9,432 nt of DNA, taken from assembly GCA_903884915.1 (NCBI GenBank), contig CAISGS010000407.1, forward strand, positions 1-9,432, in the 5' to 3' direction. Under the pieces are notes generated by a model. The model saw only the letters and a program-made list of their open reading frames with translations. It was not told the DNA's origin and made no database searches. The stretch is from an uncultured Caulobacteraceae bacterium (lineage in GTDB: Bacteria > Pseudomonadota > Alphaproteobacteria > Caulobacterales > Caulobacteraceae). Both the position numbers and the translations under genes were made by a program. This document shows positions 7,344-9,432 of this stretch, piece by piece. The first letter of the stretch is position 1, and each line of letters opens with the position of its first letter.

Positions 7344-8279
7344 ATGAACGCTTCATCGCCCAAGGCCGCTCCGGCCATCGCCGCCACGCCTCTGGTCATG
7401 CGCACCACCGCTTGGAAGGACTATGCCCTGCTCGACAGCGGCAACGGTCGCAAGCTGGAACGCTATGGCCGCTACAAGGTCGTGCGGCCAGAACCGCAGT
7501 GCCTGTGGTCACCGAGACTGTCTGAATCCGTCTGGGCCAAGGCCGACGCCGTGTTCGATCCCACCGATGAGGATGAGGCCGGGCGCTGGCGCTTTTCGGG
7601 GCCAACGGTTGAGACCTGGCCCCTGAGCTGGGGCGATGTGAAGTTTCACGGCCGCTTCACCGCCTTTCGTCACCTCGCCTTTTTCCCCGAACAGGCTGCC
7701 AACTGGGCCTATCTCAATGATCGGGTCCGCGCACGGGTCGCCAAGGGCGGCGAGCCCCCCAAGATCTTGAACCTGTTTGGCTATACCGGCGTTGCCAGTC
7801 TGGTCTGCGCCGCCGCCGGGGCCAGCGTCACCCATGTCGATGCCTCCAAAAAGGCCATTGGCTGGGCAAGGGATAATGCCACCCTCTCGGACCTAACCGA
7901 CCGCCCAATCCGCTGGATCTGCGAAGATGCACGCAAATATGTCCAGCGTGAGGTTCGGCGCGGCACGCGCTATGACGGGATCATCCTTGATCCGCCGAAA
8001 TATGGCCGGGGGCCAACCGGCGAAGTGTGGCGACTGTTTGAGGACCTACCTGAACTTCTCAAACTATGTACTGAACTTCTTTCAGATAATGCGGATTTCT
8101 TGATCCTCAACGCCTATGCTGAACGGATCAGCGGCCTGTCCCTAGCTGGACTGATGGCCGACAATATGGCCGGTCGCGGCGGCGAGATTGATTGGGGCGA
8201 ATTGGCCCTGATGGAGGATCAAAGCCAGCGCGGCGTGGGTCTGTCCTTCTTCTCACGCTGGGGCGCCGGGGCCCAATGA
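7344..8279 (+). CDS. Class I SAM-dependent methyltransferase, RlmI/RlmK-like (probable rRNA methylation)
   Basis: The protein is 311 residues from ATG 7344. The Rossmann methyltransferase core is clear: motif I NLFGYTGVAS (from residue 143) binds SAM, THVDASKKA is motif II with the ribose-binding Asp, and LDPPKYGRG (Asp216-Pro217-Pro218-Lys219-Tyr220) is motif IV, of the DPPK(F/Y) form seen in RlmI and RlmK/L 23S rRNA methyltransferases. The N-terminal 120 residues (TTAWKDYALLDSG, KLERYGRY) do not look like the PUA domain of E. coli RlmI. Substrate and methylated atom are therefore uncertain. The frame is open upstream to at least 7224 but would overlap the glycosyltransferase in a proline-rich shadow; a later ATG at 7398 is possible. 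The start lies 16 bases after the glycosyltransferase stop without a clear Shine-Dalgarno, and the gene overlaps the next by ATGA. Confidence 0.87.
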   Translation: MNASSPKAAPAIAATPLVMRTTAWKDYALLDSGNGRKLERYGRYKVVRPEPQCLWSPRLSESVWAKADAVFDPTDEDEAGRWRFSGPTVETWPLSWGDVKFHGRFTAFRHLAFFPEQAANWAYLNDRVRARVAKGGEPPKILNLFGYTGVASLVCAAAGASVTHVDASKKAIGWARDNATLSDLTDRPIRWICEDARKYVQREVRRGTRYDGIILDPPKYGRGPTGEVWRLFEDLPELLKLCTELLSDNADFLILNAYAERISGLSLAGLMADNMAGRGGEIDWGELALMEDQSQRGVGLSFFSRWGAGAQ

Positions 8280-9067
8280 CCAGCCGCACCATCACCTCCC
8301 TGACCAATCCGACCGTCAAGGCTGTTCGTGGCCTGCACCTGCGCAAAGAGCGGGAAGACAGCGGCCTGTTCCTTGCCGAGGGCTTGAAGATCATTACCGA
8401 GGCGGTCGATCTCGGCCACGCCCCCAAGATTCTGCTCCACGGCGCGGAGGCTGCGGGCCATCCGGTGTTTCGCCGCGCTGCGGCTGCTGCCCGGGCGGCG
8501 GGCGGTGAAGTGATCGAGGTCAATCGCGACATCCTCGAAAAGGTCTCCCGGCGCGACAATCCCCAGGCCGTGGTTGGTGTTTTCGAGCAGGTCTATACAC
8601 CCCTCGCCGATATCCAGCCTCACGAGGCCGCCTGCTGGGTTGGGCTCCAGGCTGTGCGTGATCCGGGCAATCTGGGAACCATCGTGCGCACCGCCGACGC
8701 GGCGGGCTGCGGCGGCGTGATCTTGGTGGGGGACTGTACCGATCCCTATTCGGTCGAAGCGGTTCGCGCGACCATGGGCTCGATCTTTGCCGTCAAGATC
8801 GCCAAGGCCACGATCGAAGAGTTCATCGACTGGCGCAAGGATTGGCCGGGGTCAGTTGTCGGCACCTTGCTGAGCGCCACCCATGACTATCGCGCCGCCC
8901 CCTATCAAAGGCCAACCCTGATCCTGATGGGCAACGAACAGGCGGGCCTTCCGCCTGAACTGGAGGCGGTCTGCGATGTTGCGGTGAAAATCCCAATGCG
9001 CGGGCGGGCCGATAGCTTGAACCTCTCGGTCGCCACGGGGATCATGATCTACGCTGCGACGGAGTAA
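8276..9067 (+). CDS. SpoU/TrmH (SPOUT) family RNA 2'-O-ribose methyltransferase
   Basis: The enzyme should methylate the 2'-OH of a nucleotide in rRNA or tRNA. At 263 residues it has the RlmB/TsnR-like arrangement: an N-terminal substrate-binding domain (about 1-105, including SGLFLAEG and VSRRDNPQAVVGVF) and a C-terminal SPOUT knot domain. The three SpoU motifs are complete: QAVRDPGNLGTIVRTADA with Asn132 and Arg138 (motif 1), LILMGNEQAGL with Glu221 (motif 2) and IPMRGRADSLNLSVA with Ser247 and Asn249 (motif 3). The frame extends upstream to 8192, but the ATG at 8276 overlaps the preceding stop as ATGA and begins with the family-like MTSRTITSLTNPTVK, so it is the better start. Translational coupling with the upstream methyltransferase is likely. 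The exact target (23S G2251-like or other) cannot be read from the sequence. Confidence 0.92.
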   Translation: MTSRTITSLTNPTVKAVRGLHLRKEREDSGLFLAEGLKIITEAVDLGHAPKILLHGAEAAGHPVFRRAAAAARAAGGEVIEVNRDILEKVSRRDNPQAVVGVFEQVYTPLADIQPHEAACWVGLQAVRDPGNLGTIVRTADAAGCGGVILVGDCTDPYSVEAVRATMGSIFAVKIAKATIEEFIDWRKDWPGSVVGTLLSATHDYRAAPYQRPTLILMGNEQAGLPPELEAVCDVAVKIPMRGRADSLNLSVATGIMIYAATE

Positions 9068-9102
9068 CATCCTCGTCCTTCGACAGGCTCAGGATGAGGA
9101 TG
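9068..9102. repeat. Intergenic stem-loop repeat, possible terminator of the preceding operon
   Basis: Left arm 9068-9078 and right arm 9092-9102 form an 11-base-pair stem, with one G-T wobble, around a 13-base loop. The sequence around CTTCGACAGGCTCAGGATGA is, from memory, a common intergenic repeat in sphingomonads and Caulobacterales. It begins directly after the stop codon at 9065-9067, so it may end or protect the transcript, but there is no T-run after it, so a standard rho-independent terminator is not supported. Confidence 0.75.
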
Positions 9103-9128
9103 ACTGCACTATACCCCCAGATCCCGTG

Positions 9129-9210
9129 TTCCCTGCGAAGGCGGGGACCCAGAAGCGTCTAGAACGAACCGCAGGTTAGCCCCCATCTGGATCCCCGCCT
9201 TCGCGGGGAA
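9129..9210. repeat. Inverted pair of a 24-base GC-rich repeat (units A and B)
   Basis: Unit A at 9129-9152 and unit B at 9187-9210 are inverted copies, agreeing at 22 of 24 positions, with a 34-base spacer. Each unit also folds on itself: A as CCCTGC-GAAG-GCGGGG (9131-9146, one wobble) and B as CCCCGC-CTTC-GCGGGG (9193-9208). The whole 82 bases could form either one long hairpin or two small ones. The core GCGAAGGCGGGG resembles intergenic repeats common in proteobacteria (recollection, not a search). Confidence 0.85.
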
Positions 9211-9229
9211 AACGGAAGGATGGAAACAA

Positions 9230-9299
9230 GCCCCCTTTGATGCTACGCATCGCTTCCCCCAGAGGGGGAAGTACCGGCACAGCCGGGGTAGGGGGGGGC
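9230..9299. repeat. 70-base intergenic element with outer stem and three internal hairpins
   Basis: An outer stem GCCCCC (9230-9235) with GGGGGC (9294-9299) can close three hairpins: GATGC-TAC-GCATC at 9239-9251, CTTCCCCC-AGA-GGGGGAAG at 9253-9271 (8 perfect pairs) and CCGGC-ACA-GCCGG at 9274-9286. The result is a four-way, cloverleaf-like drawing. It is not a tRNA: arm sizes and loops are wrong and no T-loop consensus is present. It is probably a dispersed intergenic repeat family. The three inner hairpins are exact; the outer stem lies within a C/G run and its register is uncertain. Confidence 0.7.
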
Positions 9300-9320
9300 A
9301 TCCCCGTCATTTAAAACGCG

Positions 9321-9392
9321 TTCCCCGCGAAGGCGGGGACCTAGAACCTTTCAATCCGACGGTAACAGACCCACTGGATCCCTGCCTTCGCG
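9321..9392. repeat. Second inverted pair of the 24-base repeat (units C and D, D degenerate)
   Basis: Unit C at 9321-9344 is nearly identical to unit A and to the reverse complement of unit B. Unit D at 9374-9392 matches the first 19 bases of unit B with one mismatch, then diverges. C and D face each other across 29 bases, so this is a second copy of the same A-B type element, weathered at its right end. The two pairs flank the 9230-9299 element. Confidence 0.8.
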
Positions 9393-9432
9393 ATGAGCGC
9401 GCGGGAGGAACCATGAATCAGCGTCATTGCGA
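9393..9432. other. Tail of the repeat-rich intergenic region; no supported gene
   Basis: The last 40 bases follow the degenerate end of unit D. An ATG at 9413 has GGAGGA at 9404-9409, only 3 bases upstream, and runs open for a few codons to the window edge, which is too little to call a gene. The final GTCATTGCGA looks like the start of another widespread intergenic repeat, cut by the window edge; this is from memory of such repeats. Confidence 0.3.

Noticed and set aside
9068..9102. Classical rho-independent terminator
   Set aside because: The stem is strong, but it is followed by ACTGCACTAT rather than a run of T.
9230..9299. tRNA or tmRNA gene
   Set aside because: Although it can be drawn as a cloverleaf, it has 3-base loops, no GTTCRA-type T-loop, no acceptor/CCA pattern and no anticodon loop.
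9129..9392. CRISPR array
   Set aside because: Repeats are in alternating orientation, spacers are few and unequal, a different element interrupts them, and no cas gene is present.
9413..9432. Start of a new gene at ATG 9413 after GGAGGA
   Set aside because: Only six codons are visible, the spacing to the purine box is short, and the segment continues the degenerate repeat region and runs into what looks like another intergenic repeat.

Overview
The window reads as ordinary chromosome of a GC-rich alphaproteobacterium, most likely of the Caulobacterales. This is inferred from the neighbourhood of a Slt-type lytic transglycosylase divergent from dapA-smpB with a uracil-DNA glycosylase facing smpB, from frequent GTG starts, and from the style of the GC-rich hairpin repeats at the right end. 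I did not recognise the exact species.

Left block (1-4068): a type-5-like uracil-DNA glycosylase, cut by the left window edge, runs into smpB tail to tail, and the two stop codons share one CTAG. On the minus strand dapA and smpB form a tight two-gene unit with 2 bases between them, for lysine/diaminopimelate synthesis and trans-translation. A 131-bp divergent region separates dapA from a large exported lytic transglycosylase on the plus strand. DapA feeds the diaminopimelate pool used for peptidoglycan and Slt degrades peptidoglycan, so the pairing makes sense, but it is probably an inherited gene order rather than a dedicated system.

Middle block (4082-5893): a PLP-dependent threonine/serine dehydratase lies 12 bases downstream of a TetR-family regulator, both on the minus strand. 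An AT-rich 174-bp divergent region follows. It carries several short palindromes and separates the regulator from the next plus-strand operon.

Right block (5894-9067): a three-gene plus-strand run of a membrane GT2 processive-type glycosyltransferase, a RlmI-like SAM methyltransferase without a visible PUA domain, and a SpoU/TrmH 2'-O-ribose RNA methyltransferase. The last two overlap by ATGA.

Right edge (9068-9432): 365 bases without a credible gene, built almost entirely of hairpin repeats. There is an 11-bp stem-loop right after the last stop codon, two inverted pairs of a 24-base unit, and between them a 70-base element that can be drawn as an outer stem closing three small hairpins. This is the most unusual part of the window. 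I found no convincing new defence, mobile or secretion system.
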